A DNA stretch of 64,000 nucleotides from Streptomyces sp. NBC_00490 (GCF_036013645.1 NZ_CP107869.1:6820001-6884000), one strand, 5' to 3'; shown: positions 15,843 to 25,875, counted from the stretch's first letter. Program-made: numbers and translations. The notes: generated from the letters alone by a model not told the origin.

Positions 15843-16081
15843 GAGACATCCCTGGAGCGACATCCCCAAGGGGGTGCACAGGGGGCTTACGACACGCATC
15901 GTGCGCCTCCTGTGCGCCCTATGTCGCCACAGAACCTTCCTTCGATAGGCTGTACTGAACCCGCCCGCCGCATATGCCCCCGCGCATGGCCGGGAGTCGT
16001 GTCATCTCCGCGACCCGAGGGTTTCCAGGTACGTATCGAATGTCTTCGACAATCACGCAGCTCAAGGAGAGTCATCGAGCG

Positions 16082-17011
16082 ATGGCCGGTCCAGCGTTCC
16101 GCGCCGCCGCCGTCCGGGTGCGCGTCCCCGCCACCAGCGCCAACCTCGGCCCGGGCTTCGACGCCCTCGGCCTGTCGCTGGGGCTCTACGACGACGTCGT
16201 CGTCCGGGTGGCCGACTCCGGGCTGCACATCGACATCGCGGGTGAGGGCAGCGAGACCCTCCCGCGCGACGAGAAGCACCTTCTCGTACGGTCCCTGCGC
16301 ACCGCCTTCGACCTGCTCGGCGGACAGCCGCGCGGCCTCGAGATCGTGTGCGCCAACCGCATCCCGCACGGCCGTGGCCTGGGCTCCTCCTCGGCCGCCA
16401 TCTGCGCGGGCATCGTCGCCGCGCGTGCCGTGACCATAGGCGGTGAGTCCAGGCTCGACGACACCGCGCTCCTCGAGCTCGCGACCGAGATCGAGGGCCA
16501 CCCCGACAATGTCGCGGCGTGTCTGCTCGGCGGTTTCACGCTCTCCTGGATGGAGGCGGGCGCCGCGCGCGCGATCAGGATGGAGCCCGATCGTTCCGTC
16601 GTTCCGGTGGTTTTCGTGCCCGGGAAACCGGTGCTCACCGAGACCGCGCGCGGACTGCTGCCGCGCACCGTGCCGCACGTCGACGCCGCCGCCAACGCGG
16701 GCCGCGCCGCGCTGCTCGTCGAGGCCCTCACCCGGCGCCCCGAGTTGCTGCTCCCCGCGACCGAGGACCGGCTGCACCAGGAATACCGGGCTCCGGCCAT
16801 GCCGGAAAGCGCCGCGCTCGTAGAGCGATTGAGGGCGGACGGAGTTCCGGCCGTGATTTCCGGAGCGGGCCCCACGGTTCTCGCGCTGGCCGATGAGGAC
16901 AGCGCGGACAAGGTGGCCCATCTGGCAGGCGAGGGCTGGGCCGCCAATCGGCTCGAACTCGATGGTCAGGGGGCGATTGTGCTGCCGCTCGCTGCCACCG
17001 GTGACATCTGA
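16082..17011 (+). CDS. thrB: Homoserine kinase
   Basis: A 309-residue GHMP kinase that phosphorylates homoserine for ThrC. The ATP loop PHGRGLGSSSAA is at residues 95-106. An N-terminal VPATSANLGPGFD and a C-terminal ISGAGPTVLAL complete the family pattern. The frame is open from 15974, but ATG 16082 follows aaggaga and starts the conserved region. It lies 239 bp after thrC, so it may have its own promoter. Confidence 0.93.
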   Translation: MAGPAFRAAAVRVRVPATSANLGPGFDALGLSLGLYDDVVVRVADSGLHIDIAGEGSETLPRDEKHLLVRSLRTAFDLLGGQPRGLEIVCANRIPHGRGLGSSSAAICAGIVAARAVTIGGESRLDDTALLELATEIEGHPDNVAACLLGGFTLSWMEAGAARAIRMEPDRSVVPVVFVPGKPVLTETARGLLPRTVPHVDAAANAGRAALLVEALTRRPELLLPATEDRLHQEYRAPAMPESAALVERLRADGVPAVISGAGPTVLALADEDSADKVAHLAGEGWAANRLELDGQGAIVLPLAATGDI

Positions 17012-17433
17012 CAGCGACATTGGAAAACCGGCGGCGAGCCGGATTTGGAGAGGGGGAATGTTTGTTGGATCCGGTAGTGTTAACCTCAAGTCTGCACCCG
17101 ACCCCACCATGGCGAGGTGCTTCACGTCCCCGTCCGGGACAGACATTCTTCCGGGAGCCTCCCAAGCCGCACTGTGTTTCGTACGACGTACGCGGGCTGT
17201 ACCTCGTACGCGGGCACTGAGCGACTTGCCGGGCACGCTCCGGAACCGGTGCGACCGAGCCATGTGACACAGACCGTCGGTGTCACTGCTCTGGGAAGCG
17301 CCATCACCAGATTCCTCCGCCGCCCAGGCGGACAACCGCCCCGGCACGGTCCACAAGGATGGGACCGCCGTCGGACAGCACAAACGGTCGCCGAGCCAGA
17401 CAGGCCGACGTCCGCTCCAGGGAAGGACCCTTC
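17012..17433. other. Leader region of rho
   Basis: 422 bp without a convincing gene. It holds a sigma-R-like promoter match (listed) and a long untranslated leader before the rho start. Long leaders on rho are known to serve autoregulation in other bacteria; no specific structure is clear here. Confidence 0.5.
17055..17081 (+). promoter_or_regulatory. Candidate sigma-R type promoter upstream of rho
   Basis: ggaat (17055-17059) is followed after 19 bp by gtt (17079-17081), close to the GGAAT-N18/19-GTT consensus of the Streptomyces thiol-stress sigma factor. It lies about 350 bp before rho. The motif is short and could occur by chance. Confidence 0.3.
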
Positions 17434-19473
17434 GTGAGCGACACCACCGATCTGATGGGCGCACGTGTCGAGGAGACCGCTGCCGCGCCCTCCACGGACG
17501 CCTCCGCGCCTGCCACCGGTGCCGGCTCCCGGCGGCGCCGCGGTACCGGCCTCGACGGCATGGTGCTGGCCGAGCTGCAGCAGGTCGCATCCGGCCTCGG
17601 CATCAGGGGCACCGCGCGTATGCGCAAGAGCCAGCTGATCGAGGTCATCAAGGAGGCACAGGCCGGCGGTGGTGCCGCCCCGGCCAAGGCCGCGTCATCC
17701 CCCGCCGGGGACGTCGCCGAGACCAAGCCCAAGCGCCGTGCCACCTCCAAGGCCCGTACCGGCGAAGCCGCCGAGAAGAAGGCGGAGAAGGCGGCCGAGG
17801 CCCCCGCCGAGAAGGCCGTGGCCCAGCAGCAGATCGAGATTCCCGGCCAGCCCGCCAGCGACGACGCTCCCGCGGAGCGCCGTCGCCGTCGTGCCACGGC
17901 CGATGCCGGCAGCCCCGAGACGGTGGTCGCCGAGGCGAAGAGCGAGCCGAAGGCCGAGACGCCCGCGCAGGCGCAGGGCGACGCCGGTGACGCGGACGGC
18001 CGTCAGGGCCGTCGCGACCGCCGGGACCGTACCGACCGCGGTGACCGCGCCGAGCGTGGTGACCGTGCCGAGCGCGGTGACCGTGACCGGGGTGGCCGGG
18101 ACCGCGACCGCCGCGGCAAGGGCGACGACCAGCAGGGCGGCCAGCGCGGCCAGCAGCAGAGCCAGCAGCAGGGCGGCGGTCGTCAGGACCGCCAGGACCG
18201 CAACGCCGGCCCGCAGGACGACGACGACTTCGACGGCGGCCGCCGTGGCCGTCGCGGCCGTTACCGGGACCGTCGTGGCCGTCGTGGCCGTGACGAGATG
18301 GGTGGCGCCGCCGAGCCGCAGGTAGCCGACGACGACGTCCTGATCCCCGTCGCGGGCATCCTGGACATCCTCGACAACTACGCCTTCATCCGTACGTCGG
18401 GCTACCTCCCGGGCCCCAACGACGTGTACGTCTCCCTCGCCCAGGTCCGCAAGAACGGCCTGCGCAAGGGTGACCACGTCACCGGTGCGGTCCGTCAGCC
18501 CAAGGACGGCGAGCGCCGCGAGAAGTTCAACGCGCTGGTCCGGCTGGACTCCGTCAACGGCATGGCGCCCGAATCCGGGCGCGGGCGGCCGGAGTTCAAC
18601 AAGCTGACGCCGCTGTACCCGCAGGACCGCCTCCGTCTGGAGACGGACCCGGGCATCCTCACCACCCGCATCATCGACCTCGTCGCGCCGATCGGTAAGG
18701 GCCAGCGCGGTCTGATCGTGGCCCCGCCGAAGACCGGCAAGACCATGATCATGCAGGCGATCGCCAACGCGATCACGCACAACAACCCCGAGTGCCACCT
18801 GATGGTCGTCCTGGTCGACGAGCGTCCGGAAGAGGTCACCGACATGCAGCGGTCGGTCAAGGGCGAGGTCATCTCCTCGACCTTCGACCGCCCGGCCGAG
18901 GACCACACCACGGTCGCCGAGCTCGCCATCGAGCGCGCCAAGCGTCTGGTGGAGCTGGGTCACGACGTCGTCGTGCTGCTCGACTCGATCACGCGTCTGG
19001 GCCGTGCGTACAACCTCGCCGCGCCCGCCTCCGGCCGCATCCTGTCCGGTGGTGTCGACTCGACCGCCCTGTACCCGCCGAAGCGCTTCTTCGGTGCGGC
19101 CCGCAACATCGAGGACGGCGGCTCGCTGACCATCCTCGCCACCGCGCTGGTGGACACCGGGTCCCGCATGGACGAGGTCATCTTCGAGGAGTTCAAGGGC
19201 ACCGGCAACGCCGAGCTCAAGCTCGACCGCAAGCTCGCGGACAAGCGCATCTTCCCGGCGGTGGACGTGGACGCGTCCGGTACCCGTAAGGAAGAGATCC
19301 TGCTCGCTCCCGACGAGCTCGGGATCGTCTGGAAGCTGCGCCGGGTGCTGCACGCGCTCGACCAGCAGCAGGCGGTCGAACTGCTCCTCGACAAGATGAA
19401 GCAGACGAAGTCGAACGCCGAGTTCCTGATGCAGATCCAGAAGACGACGCCGACCCCCGGTAACGGCGACTGA
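17434..19473 (+). CDS. rho: Transcription termination factor Rho
   Basis: A 679-residue hexameric RNA helicase. An N-terminal Rho_N helical domain (about 40-75: [17 protein letters not shown]) is followed by a long insertion (about 80-290) that is Ala/Lys-rich and then Arg/Asp/Gly-rich with repeated RGDRAE units. The RNA-binding cold-shock fold follows, then the ATPase with Walker A PPKTGKTM at 431-438 and Walker [12 protein letters not shown]. The insertion is typical of actinobacterial Rho and is thought to widen RNA binding. Start GTG 17434 after ggaagga. A strong terminator follows. Confidence 0.95.
   Translation: MSDTTDLMGARVEETAAAPSTDASAPATGAGSRRRRGTGLDGMVLAELQQVASGLGIRGTARMRKSQLIEVIKEAQAGGGAAPAKAASSPAGDVAETKPKRRATSKARTGEAAEKKAEKAAEAPAEKAVAQQQIEIPGQPASDDAPAERRRRRATADAGSPETVVAEAKSEPKAETPAQAQGDAGDADGRQGRRDRRDRTDRGDRAERGDRAERGDRDRGGRDRDRRGKGDDQQGGQRGQQQSQQQGGGRQDRQDRNAGPQDDDDFDGGRRGRRGRYRDRRGRRGRDEMGGAAEPQVADDDVLIPVAGILDILDNYAFIRTSGYLPGPNDVYVSLAQVRKNGLRKGDHVTGAVRQPKDGERREKFNALVRLDSVNGMAPESGRGRPEFNKLTPLYPQDRLRLETDPGILTTRIIDLVAPIGKGQRGLIVAPPKTGKTMIMQAIANAITHNNPECHLMVVLVDERPEEVTDMQRSVKGEVISSTFDRPAEDHTTVAELAIERAKRLVELGHDVVVLLDSITRLGRAYNLAAPASGRILSGGVDSTALYPPKRFFGAARNIEDGGSLTILATALVDTGSRMDEVIFEEFKGTGNAELKLDRKLADKRIFPAVDVDASGTRKEEILLAPDELGIVWKLRRVLHALDQQQAVELLLDKMKQTKSNAEFLMQIQKTTPTPGNGD
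18020..18120 (+). repeat. Arg/Gly/Asp-rich tandem repeat within rho
   Basis: Short degenerate repeats encode RGDRAE-type units in the Rho insertion domain. They arise from near-identical cgcggtgaccgtgcc-like units in the DNA. Confidence 0.7.
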
Positions 19474-19487
19474 CGTAAGTCTTCGTA

Positions 19488-19522
19488 AAGAGGGCCACCC
19501 TTGTTGCAAGGGTGGCCCTCTT
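19488..19522 (+). terminator. Strong hairpin terminator after rho
   Basis: A perfect 15-bp stem (19488-19502 with 19508-19522) with loop gttgc, about 15 bp after the rho stop. The descending arm ends in ctctt. Confidence 0.85.
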
Positions 19523-19604
19523 CGCTGTCTGTGGCTCGGTGTACGATCGCGCTCTTCGGTCACTTTTTCGACCCTGGAACTTCTGATCCCGAGGGGGGAC
19601 TTGA

Positions 19605-21389
19605 GTGGGTACAGCCACGTCCGGAGCCGGTCGCCACAGACGTCGGATGCGGATCGCCCTGCCCATCGGCGCGGCAGGTGTCGCAGCCGCTGTCGCCGCC
19701 GCGCTGCTGACCACGTCGGCCGGTGCCGCGACCACGCTTCCGAAGCCGACGGTCAAGCCCGCCATCAGCACGGTGTCGCAGGCCGAGCTGGAGAAGCGGG
19801 TGGCCGGCGCGGTCGCCGGTGACGACACCGCGGGGGAGAACACCAGCAAGTCGTCGCTGAGTTCGAGCAGCGGCACCGTCGACGCGAAGATCATCGGCGG
19901 CTCCACCACGACCATCACCTCGGCACCGTGGATGGCCCAGCTCTGGTACTACGACGACACCACCGACACCGGCTTCTTCTGCGGTGGCACCGTCGTCTCG
20001 CCCACGAAGATCCTCACCGCCGCGCACTGCGCCAAGGGCTACGACTGGGCCAAGTACGGCGCGATCGTGACCGGTGCCACGCAGCTGCCCGACGACGCGG
20101 GCAACACCACCGGCGAGGTCTCCGGCGTGGTCCGTCAGTGGACCCACCCGTCGTACAGCTCGCGGACCATCGACAACGACATCGCCGTCCTCACCCTGGC
20201 CTCCCCGGTCAAGGCGACGCCGATCCGTATGACGACGTCCACGGACACCGCCTCGTACACCGCCGGTACCAGCGCCAAGGTCTACGGCTGGGGCCGCACC
20301 AGCTCCACCACCCAGGACGTCTCCAACACCCTGAAGACGGCCACGCTGCCGATCCAGTCGGACAGCACCTGCGCCGGCTACTACGGCACCGACTTCGTCA
20401 AGGGCCACATGGTCTGCGCGGGCAAGCCCGCCAGCGGCAGCGACGCCGGTACGACGTCCGCCTGCAACGGTGACTCCGGTGGTCCGCTGGTGGTGGGCGG
20501 CCGCATCGTCGGTGTTGTCTCGTGGGGTGTCGTGGACTGCGTCGAGAAGGGCGCGTACAGCGTCTTCTCGAAGGTCAAGACGTACCTCGGTGCCGCCTAC
20601 GCCCAGGTCGACGACGCCAACATGAGCTACGCCGACGCCAAGGCCGACCTCTACGTGCGCAACGCGTCCACGAAGACGGGCTACCAGAAGAACTCCAAGG
20701 GCACGTCCTTCGGCGCCCGGCAGAGCCTCGGCGACTGGGGCGGCGTCAACCTCGTCACGCAGACGGACTTCGACCGGGACAGCGTCCAGGACCTGGTGTA
20801 CCGCCGCAGCGACAACGGCGACGTCTACTGGACGCACTACGACTGGTCCATCCAGGACTGGGCGACCAAGCAGATCTTCGACAACTGGAAGACCCGCACC
20901 CGCATCATCACCCCGGGCGACCTGACCGGTGACTACAAGCCCGACCTGGTCTCCGTGGACTCCGCCGGCAAGGCGTGGCTCTACCCGGGCAAGGGCAACG
21001 GCACCTTCTCGGCCCGTGTGCAGATCGGCACCGGCAGCGGCTGGAACGCCTACAACATGGTCCGCGGCAAGGGCGACTTCAACGGTGACGGCAAGGCCGA
21101 CCTGCTCGCGCGCAACAAGAGCACCGGCGCCATCTACCTCTACAAGGGCACCGGCAAGGCCTCCAGCCCCTTCTCCGCCCGCGTGAAGGTGCGCACCTGG
21201 AGCAACACGACGTACAACGCCTTCGACGCCATCGGTGACATGACCGGCGACGGCAAGGCCGACTTCCTGGCCCGTACGCCCGGCGGCACCCTGTACCTGT
21301 ACAAGGGCACCGGCAAGGCCACCAGCGAGATCTTCGCCACAAGGATCTCGGTCGGTACCGATTTCAAGCAGTACGACATCTTCGGCTGA
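19605..21389 (+). CDS. Secreted trypsin-like serine protease with FG-GAP/VCBS repeats
   Basis: A 594-residue secreted protein. The basic N-terminus (RHRRRMR) and hydrophobic core up to about Ala41 form a signal peptide. A propeptide follows, then a chymotrypsin-fold domain from IIGG (97) to about 340. The catalytic triad is His141 (TAAHC), Asp192 (DNDIAVL) and Ser291 (GDSGGP). Residues about 380-594 hold FG-GAP/VCBS-like repeats (DFNGDGKADLLAR, DMTGDGKADFLAR) that should form a beta-propeller binding calcium or substrate. GTG 19605 follows gaggggg. It stands alone between terminators. Confidence 0.88.
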   Translation: MGTATSGAGRHRRRMRIALPIGAAGVAAAVAAALLTTSAGAATTLPKPTVKPAISTVSQAELEKRVAGAVAGDDTAGENTSKSSLSSSSGTVDAKIIGGSTTTITSAPWMAQLWYYDDTTDTGFFCGGTVVSPTKILTAAHCAKGYDWAKYGAIVTGATQLPDDAGNTTGEVSGVVRQWTHPSYSSRTIDNDIAVLTLASPVKATPIRMTTSTDTASYTAGTSAKVYGWGRTSSTTQDVSNTLKTATLPIQSDSTCAGYYGTDFVKGHMVCAGKPASGSDAGTTSACNGDSGGPLVVGGRIVGVVSWGVVDCVEKGAYSVFSKVKTYLGAAYAQVDDANMSYADAKADLYVRNASTKTGYQKNSKGTSFGARQSLGDWGGVNLVTQTDFDRDSVQDLVYRRSDNGDVYWTHYDWSIQDWATKQIFDNWKTRTRIITPGDLTGDYKPDLVSVDSAGKAWLYPGKGNGTFSARVQIGTGSGWNAYNMVRGKGDFNGDGKADLLARNKSTGAIYLYKGTGKASSPFSARVKVRTWSNTTYNAFDAIGDMTGDGKADFLARTPGGTLYLYKGTGKATSEIFATRISVGTDFKQYDIFG

Positions 21390-21432
21390 AATAGCAGGTG
21401 AGCGCGGTACGCCCGCGTTCAACGACTACGCA

Positions 21433-21463
21433 CTGTGCCCACCCTTCCACGGGGTGGGCACAG
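21433..21463 (+). terminator. Hairpin after the protease gene
   Basis: A perfect 12-bp stem (ctgtgcccaccc, 21433-21444, with 21452-21463) and a 7-base loop, about 45 bp past the stop. There is no U-tract. Confidence 0.6.
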
Positions 21464-21593
21464 CGCGTTGTGCAACCCTTTCTCGGGTTTACCCGTCTGA
21501 CCAGGCGGGGCGACCATGGTGAGGTTCGGGTCGTAACGACCACGTCTGACCCTGAAAGCAGGGGGTAACCGACCGGACGAGAATGAGGAGCAC

Positions 21594-22730
21594 ATGTCTG
21601 CCGAGAGCACGCCGGAACCCGGCATACCCGGGGAGTCCGGCACCACGGGCCCGCGCCGCCGCGCCAAGGGCCGCCGCCGCAAGACCCGCGGCCAGCGCAA
21701 GGGCCTGCTGATAGCGACCTGGACCGCCGCGGGCATCGTCGTGCTGGGCGGCACGGGCGCCGGCTATCTGTACTTCAAGCTCAACGGCAACATCAAGAGC
21801 ATCGACATCGACCAGGCCCTCGGCACCGACCGGCCCACGAAGGTCGACAACGGCTCCGAGAACATCCTCGTGCTCGGCTCCGACACCCGTTCCGGCTCCA
21901 ACAAGAAGCTGGGCGGCGGCGCCGACGACGGCAGCGCCCGCTCCGACACGGCGATGATCGTGCACGTCTACGAGGGCCACAAGAAGGCCAGCGTGGTCTC
22001 CATCCCCCGCGACACCCTCGTCGACCGCCCCGAGTGCACCGACTCCGAAGGCACCGAGCACGACGCCGCGACCAACGTGATGTTCAACTCCGCGTACTCC
22101 ACGGGCGGTGCCTCCTGCGCCGTGAAGACCGTCGAGTCGCTCACCGACATCCGCATGGACCACTATCTGGAGGTCGACTTCTCCGGCTTCCAGAAGCTCA
22201 TCGACGAGCTCGGCGGCGTCGAGGTCACCACCACGAAGAGCATCACCGACCGCGACAGCCACCTCGACCTGAAGGCCGGCACGCACACGCTCACCGGCAA
22301 GCAGGCCCTCGGCCTGGTCCGCACCCGGCACGGCGTCGGCGACGGCTCCGACCTCGGGCGCATCCAGCTCCAGCAGGCGTTCATCAAGGCCCTGATCAAC
22401 CAGATCAAGACCGTCGACCTCTTCGACAGCCCGAAGAAGCTCTACAACCTCGCCGACACCGCGACCAACGCCGTGACGACCGACACCGGCCTCGGCTCGG
22501 TCGACAAGCTCATGTCCTTCGCGAACGGCCTCAAGGGCATCAGCTCCAAGAACATGACCATGGTCACCATGCCGGTCCAGTACGACCCCCGGGACGGCAA
22601 CCGGGTGCTGGTGGACGAGGACAAGGCGAAGCTGGTCTGGAAGGCCCTGGAGAACGACCGGGCGATCCCGAAGAGCGCCACCAAGGGCACCGCCACCGGC
22701 CAGGCCAAGGGCGTCGTCACCTCCTCGTAG
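21594..22730 (+). CDS. LytR-CpsA-Psr family cell-wall glycopolymer ligase
   Basis: A 378-residue membrane protein. The basic cytoplasmic N-terminus (RRRAKGRRRKTRGQRKG) is followed by one transmembrane helix (38-61) and an extracytoplasmic LCP domain. Family marks are VLGSDTRSG, SVVSIPRDTLV and GKQALGLVRTRHGVGDGSDLGR, with Asp and Arg residues that bind the prenyl pyrophosphate. LCP proteins attach teichoic-acid-like polymers to peptidoglycan. ATG 21594 follows gaggag. Single gene. Confidence 0.9.
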   Translation: MSAESTPEPGIPGESGTTGPRRRAKGRRRKTRGQRKGLLIATWTAAGIVVLGGTGAGYLYFKLNGNIKSIDIDQALGTDRPTKVDNGSENILVLGSDTRSGSNKKLGGGADDGSARSDTAMIVHVYEGHKKASVVSIPRDTLVDRPECTDSEGTEHDAATNVMFNSAYSTGGASCAVKTVESLTDIRMDHYLEVDFSGFQKLIDELGGVEVTTTKSITDRDSHLDLKAGTHTLTGKQALGLVRTRHGVGDGSDLGRIQLQQAFIKALINQIKTVDLFDSPKKLYNLADTATNAVTTDTGLGSVDKLMSFANGLKGISSKNMTMVTMPVQYDPRDGNRVLVDEDKAKLVWKALENDRAIPKSATKGTATGQAKGVVTSS

Positions 22731-22760
22731 GCCCGTGCACGACCCCCCGCCGGGGCGCTG

Positions 22761-22786
22761 GGAATAGATCGCCCCGCCTCCCGGTT
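22761..22786 (+). promoter_or_regulatory. Sigma-R type promoter of rpmE
   Basis: ggaat (22761-22765), an 18-bp spacer and gtt (22784-22786) match the GGAAT-N18-GTT consensus exactly. rpmE is a reported sigma-R (disulphide stress) target in S. coelicolor, so the match is expected. It lies about 100 bp before the start. Confidence 0.7.
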
Positions 22787-22890
22787 TTGGGGGATGCGGC
22801 CAGTGCTGGCAGACTGGTACGTCGGCCCCGGTTCACGCCCCCGCAACCCGCGGACGGCGACCCGGTGCCCTCCCGAAACTAGGAGACACC

Positions 22891-23109
22891 TTGAAGCGCG
22901 AGATCCACCCCGAGTACGTCGAGACGCAGGTCAGCTGCACCTGTGGCGCGTCGTTCACCACCCGTAGCACGATCCAGAGCGGCGCCATCCGCGCCGAGGT
23001 CTGCTCCGAGTGCCACCCGTTCTACACGGGCAAGCAGAAGATCCTCGACACCGGTGGCCGTGTGGCCCGCTTCGAGGCCCGCTTCGGCAAGGCTGCTGCC
23101 AAGAAGTAG
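22891..23109 (+). CDS. rpmE: 50S ribosomal protein L31 (zinc-binding form)
   Basis: A 72-residue ribosomal protein that bridges the subunits. Zinc ligands are Cys16, Cys18, Cys38 and Cys41 (SCTCGASF and CSECHPFY), so this is the C+ type. TTG start at 22891 follows aggaga; no ATG or GTG is available. A sigma-R type promoter lies upstream and a U-tailed terminator downstream, so it can be transcribed alone. Confidence 0.95.
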   Translation: MKREIHPEYVETQVSCTCGASFTTRSTIQSGAIRAEVCSECHPFYTGKQKILDTGGRVARFEARFGKAAAKK

Positions 23110-23120
23110 CGAGCCACCAG

Positions 23121-23168
23121 CGCCGGTCCACGCCGCACTCCTCGGAGTGCGCCGGGACCGGCGTTTTT
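23121..23168 (+). terminator. Intrinsic terminator after rpmE
   Basis: A nested hairpin: outer stem cgccggtcc (23121-23129) with 23155-23163, inner stem gcactcc (23135-23141) with 23144-23150, then ttttt at 23164-23168. This is one of the few U-tailed terminators in the window. Confidence 0.85.
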
Positions 23169-23212
23169 GGTCGCCCGCCTTCCCCCTTCATCCGCAGTAC
23201 AGGAGCCCTGAG

Positions 23213-24289
23213 ATGTTCGAGGCCGTCGAGGAACTCGTCGGTGAGCACGCCGACCTGGAGACGAAGCTCGCCGACCCGTCGGTCCACTCCGACCAGGCCA
23301 ACGCGCGCAAGCTGAACAAGCGCTACGCCGAGCTCACCCCGATCGTCGCCACGTACCGCTCCTGGAAGCAGACCGGCGACGACATCGAGACGGCGAAGGA
23401 GTTCGTCGCCGACGACCCGGACTTCGCCGCCGAGGTCAAGGAGCTGGAGAAGCAGCGCGAGGAGCTCACCGAGAAGCTGCGCCTGCTGCTCGTTCCGCGG
23501 GACCCCAACGACGACAAGGACGTCATCCTCGAGGTCAAGGCGGGCGCCGGCGGCGACGAGTCCGCCCTGTTCGCCGGCGACCTGCTGCGCATGTACCTGC
23601 GCTACGCCGAGCGGGTCGGCTGGAAGACCGAGATCATCGACGCCACCGAGTCCGAACTGGGCGGCTACAAGGACGTCCAGGTCGCCGTGAAGACCAAGGG
23701 CGGCCAGGGTGCCACCGAGCCCGGGCAGGGCGTCTGGGCCCGGCTGAAGTACGAGGGCGGCGTGCACCGCGTGCAGCGGGTGCCGGCGACCGAGTCCCAG
23801 GGCCGTATCCACACCTCCGCGGCCGGTGTCCTCGTGACCCCCGAGGCCGAGGAGGTCGACGTCGAGATCAACCCGAACGACCTGCGCATCGACGTCTACC
23901 GTTCCTCCGGCCCCGGCGGCCAGTCCGTCAACACGACCGACTCCGCCGTGCGCATCACGCACATTCCCACCGGAGTCGTCGCCTCCTGCCAGAACGAGAA
24001 GAGCCAGCTGCAGAACAAGGAGCAGGCGATGCGTATCCTGCGCTCCAGGCTGCTCGCGGCAGCCGTGGAGGAAGCGGAGCGGGAAGCCGCGGACGCCCGC
24101 CGCAGCCAGGTCCGCACCGTCGACCGCTCCGAGAAGATCCGCACGTACAACTTCCCGGAGAACCGCCTCTCGGACCACCGCGTCGGCTTCAAGTCGTACA
24201 ACCTGGACCAGGTCCTGGACGGCGACCTCGACGCGGTGATCCAGGCCTGCGTCGACGCGGATTCCGCGGCCAAGCTGGCGGCCGCGTAA
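23213..24289 (+). CDS. prfA: Peptide chain release factor 1
   Basis: A 358-residue release factor for UAA and UAG. The GGQ motif that triggers peptide hydrolysis is at residues 235-237 ([15 protein letters not shown]). The PxT-type recognition region lies upstream in [16 protein letters not shown] 23213 follows aggagc. It precedes prmC, whose product methylates the GGQ glutamine. Confidence 0.95.
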   Translation: MFEAVEELVGEHADLETKLADPSVHSDQANARKLNKRYAELTPIVATYRSWKQTGDDIETAKEFVADDPDFAAEVKELEKQREELTEKLRLLLVPRDPNDDKDVILEVKAGAGGDESALFAGDLLRMYLRYAERVGWKTEIIDATESELGGYKDVQVAVKTKGGQGATEPGQGVWARLKYEGGVHRVQRVPATESQGRIHTSAAGVLVTPEAEEVDVEINPNDLRIDVYRSSGPGGQSVNTTDSAVRITHIPTGVVASCQNEKSQLQNKEQAMRILRSRLLAAAVEEAEREAADARRSQVRTVDRSEKIRTYNFPENRLSDHRVGFKSYNLDQVLDGDLDAVIQACVDADSAAKLAAA

Positions 24290-24331
24290 AGAGGTACCTA
24301 CGCACGACCGAGTACGACACGGAGGACTTGC

Positions 24332-25177
24332 GTGAACCTGCTGCTCGCAGAGGTGGCCCAGGCCACCCAGCGGCTGGCCGACGCCGGCGTGCCCTCGCCG
24401 CGCAACGACGCGGAGGAGCTCGCCGCGTTCGTGCACGGCGTGAAGCGGGGCGCGCTGCACTCCGTGAAGGACTCCGACTTCGACGCCCGGTACTGGGAGG
24501 TCATCGCCCGCCGGGAGCAGCGTGAGCCGCTCCAGCACATCACCGGACGGGCCTTCTTCCGCTACCTGGAGCTCCAGGTCGGTCCCGGGGTCTTCGTGCC
24601 CCGGCCCGAGACCGAGTCCGTGGTCGGGTGGGCGATAGACGCCGTACGCGCCATGGACGTCGTGGAGCCGTGCATCGTCGACCTGTGCACCGGCTCCGGC
24701 GCCATCGCGCTCGCCCTCGCCCAGGAGGTCCCGCGCTCCCGGGTGCACGCCGTGGAGCTGTCCGAGGACGCCCTGCGGTGGACGCGCAAGAACACCGAGG
24801 GGTCCAGGGTCGACCTGCGTCAGGGCAACGCCCTGGACGCCTTCCCGGACCTCGACGGCCACGTCGACCTCGTCATCTCCAACCCGCCCTACATCCCGCT
24901 GACCGAATGGGAGTACGTCGCTCCCGAGGCGCGGGACTACGATCCCGAACTCGCCCTGTTCTCAGGGGAGGACGGCCTCGAACTCATCCGCGGTCTGGAA
25001 CGGACCGCACACCGGCTCCTGCGCCCGGGCGGCGTCGTCGTCATCGAGCACGCCGACACCCAGGGCGGCCAGGTGCCGTGGATCTTCACCGAGGAGCGGG
25101 GCTGGGCCGACGCGGCCGACCACCCGGACCTCAACAACCGCCCCCGGTTCGCCACGGCCCGCAAGGCGATGCCGTGA
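24332..25177 (+). CDS. prmC: Release factor glutamine methyltransferase
   Basis: A 281-residue SAM-dependent enzyme that N5-methylates the glutamine of the GGQ motif in release factors. An N-terminal helical domain is followed by the Rossmann methyltransferase with motif I VDLCTGSGAIALAL and the substrate-binding NPPY at 184-187. GTG 24332 follows ggagga. The prfA-prmC-tsaC order is the usual actinobacterial cluster. Confidence 0.93.
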   Translation: MNLLLAEVAQATQRLADAGVPSPRNDAEELAAFVHGVKRGALHSVKDSDFDARYWEVIARREQREPLQHITGRAFFRYLELQVGPGVFVPRPETESVVGWAIDAVRAMDVVEPCIVDLCTGSGAIALALAQEVPRSRVHAVELSEDALRWTRKNTEGSRVDLRQGNALDAFPDLDGHVDLVISNPPYIPLTEWEYVAPEARDYDPELALFSGEDGLELIRGLERTAHRLLRPGGVVVIEHADTQGGQVPWIFTEERGWADAADHPDLNNRPRFATARKAMP

Positions 25178-25227
25178 GCCCCACCCCCCAGTCTTCAGAG
25201 CAGTACGTGTACGAGGAGGCCCGCTAA
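25174..25227 (+). CDS. Possible 17-residue coupling ORF between prmC and tsaC
   Basis: GTG 25174 overlaps the prmC stop (GTGA) and opens a 17-codon frame (VSPTPQSSEQYVYEEAR) ending in TAA immediately before the tsaC ATG. The ribosome binding site of tsaC lies inside it. It may simply couple translation of the two genes, or be chance. Confidence 0.2.
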   Translation: MSPTPQSSEQYVYEEAR

Positions 25228-25875
25228 ATGGCACGGCGATACGACACCAACGACGCGACCGACCGCTCGACCGGTCTGCGCGAAGCCGCGTCCGCCGTCC
25301 GCCGTGGCGAGCTCGTGGTCCTCCCGACCGACACGGTGTACGGCATCGGCGCCGACGCGTTCTCCTCGGAAGCGGTGCACGACCTGCTGGAGGCCAAGGG
25401 CCGGGGCCGCAACATGCCCACGCCCGTCCTCATCGGCTCCCCGAACACCCTGCACGGCCTCGTCACGGACTTCTCCGAGCTGGCCTGGGAACTCGTCGAC
25501 GCGTTCTGGCCGGGCGCGCTGACGCTGGTCGCCAAGCACCAGCCGTCGCTCCAGTGGGACCTGGGGGACACGAGGGGCACGGTCGCCGTCCGTATGCCCC
25601 TGCACCCCGTCGCCATCGAGCTGCTGACCGAGGTCGGTCCGATGGCGGTGTCCTCGGCGAACCTGACGGGCCACCCGGCGCCGGAGGACTGCGACGCGGC
25701 CCAGGAGATGCTCGGCGACTCGGTCTCCGTGTACCTCGACGGCGGTCCGACCCCGGGCATCGTCCCCTCCTCGATCGTCGACGTCACCCGCGAGGTGCCG
25801 CTGCTGCTGCGCGCGGGCGCGATCTCCGCGGAGGAGCTCAGGAAGGTCGTACCCGACCTCGAGGTGGCGAATTGA
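25228..25875 (+). CDS. L-threonylcarbamoyladenylate synthase (Sua5/YwlC/TsaC)
   Basis: A 215-residue enzyme making threonylcarbamoyl-AMP for the t6A37 tRNA modification. The nucleotide-binding PTDTVYGIGADA is near residue 33, and PSSIVDVT lies near the C-terminus. No extra Sua5 C-terminal domain is present, so it is the TsaC-length form. A gaggagg site precedes ATG 25228. The stop overlaps the TTG of the next gene. Confidence 0.9.
   Translation: MARRYDTNDATDRSTGLREAASAVRRGELVVLPTDTVYGIGADAFSSEAVHDLLEAKGRGRNMPTPVLIGSPNTLHGLVTDFSELAWELVDAFWPGALTLVAKHQPSLQWDLGDTRGTVAVRMPLHPVAIELLTEVGPMAVSSANLTGHPAPEDCDAAQEMLGDSVSVYLDGGPTPGIVPSSIVDVTREVPLLLRAGAISAEELRKVVPDLEVAN

Noticed and set aside
13539..15899. 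Minus-strand open frame of 786 codons over hom and thrC
   Set aside because: Composition artefact opposite two clear threonine genes.
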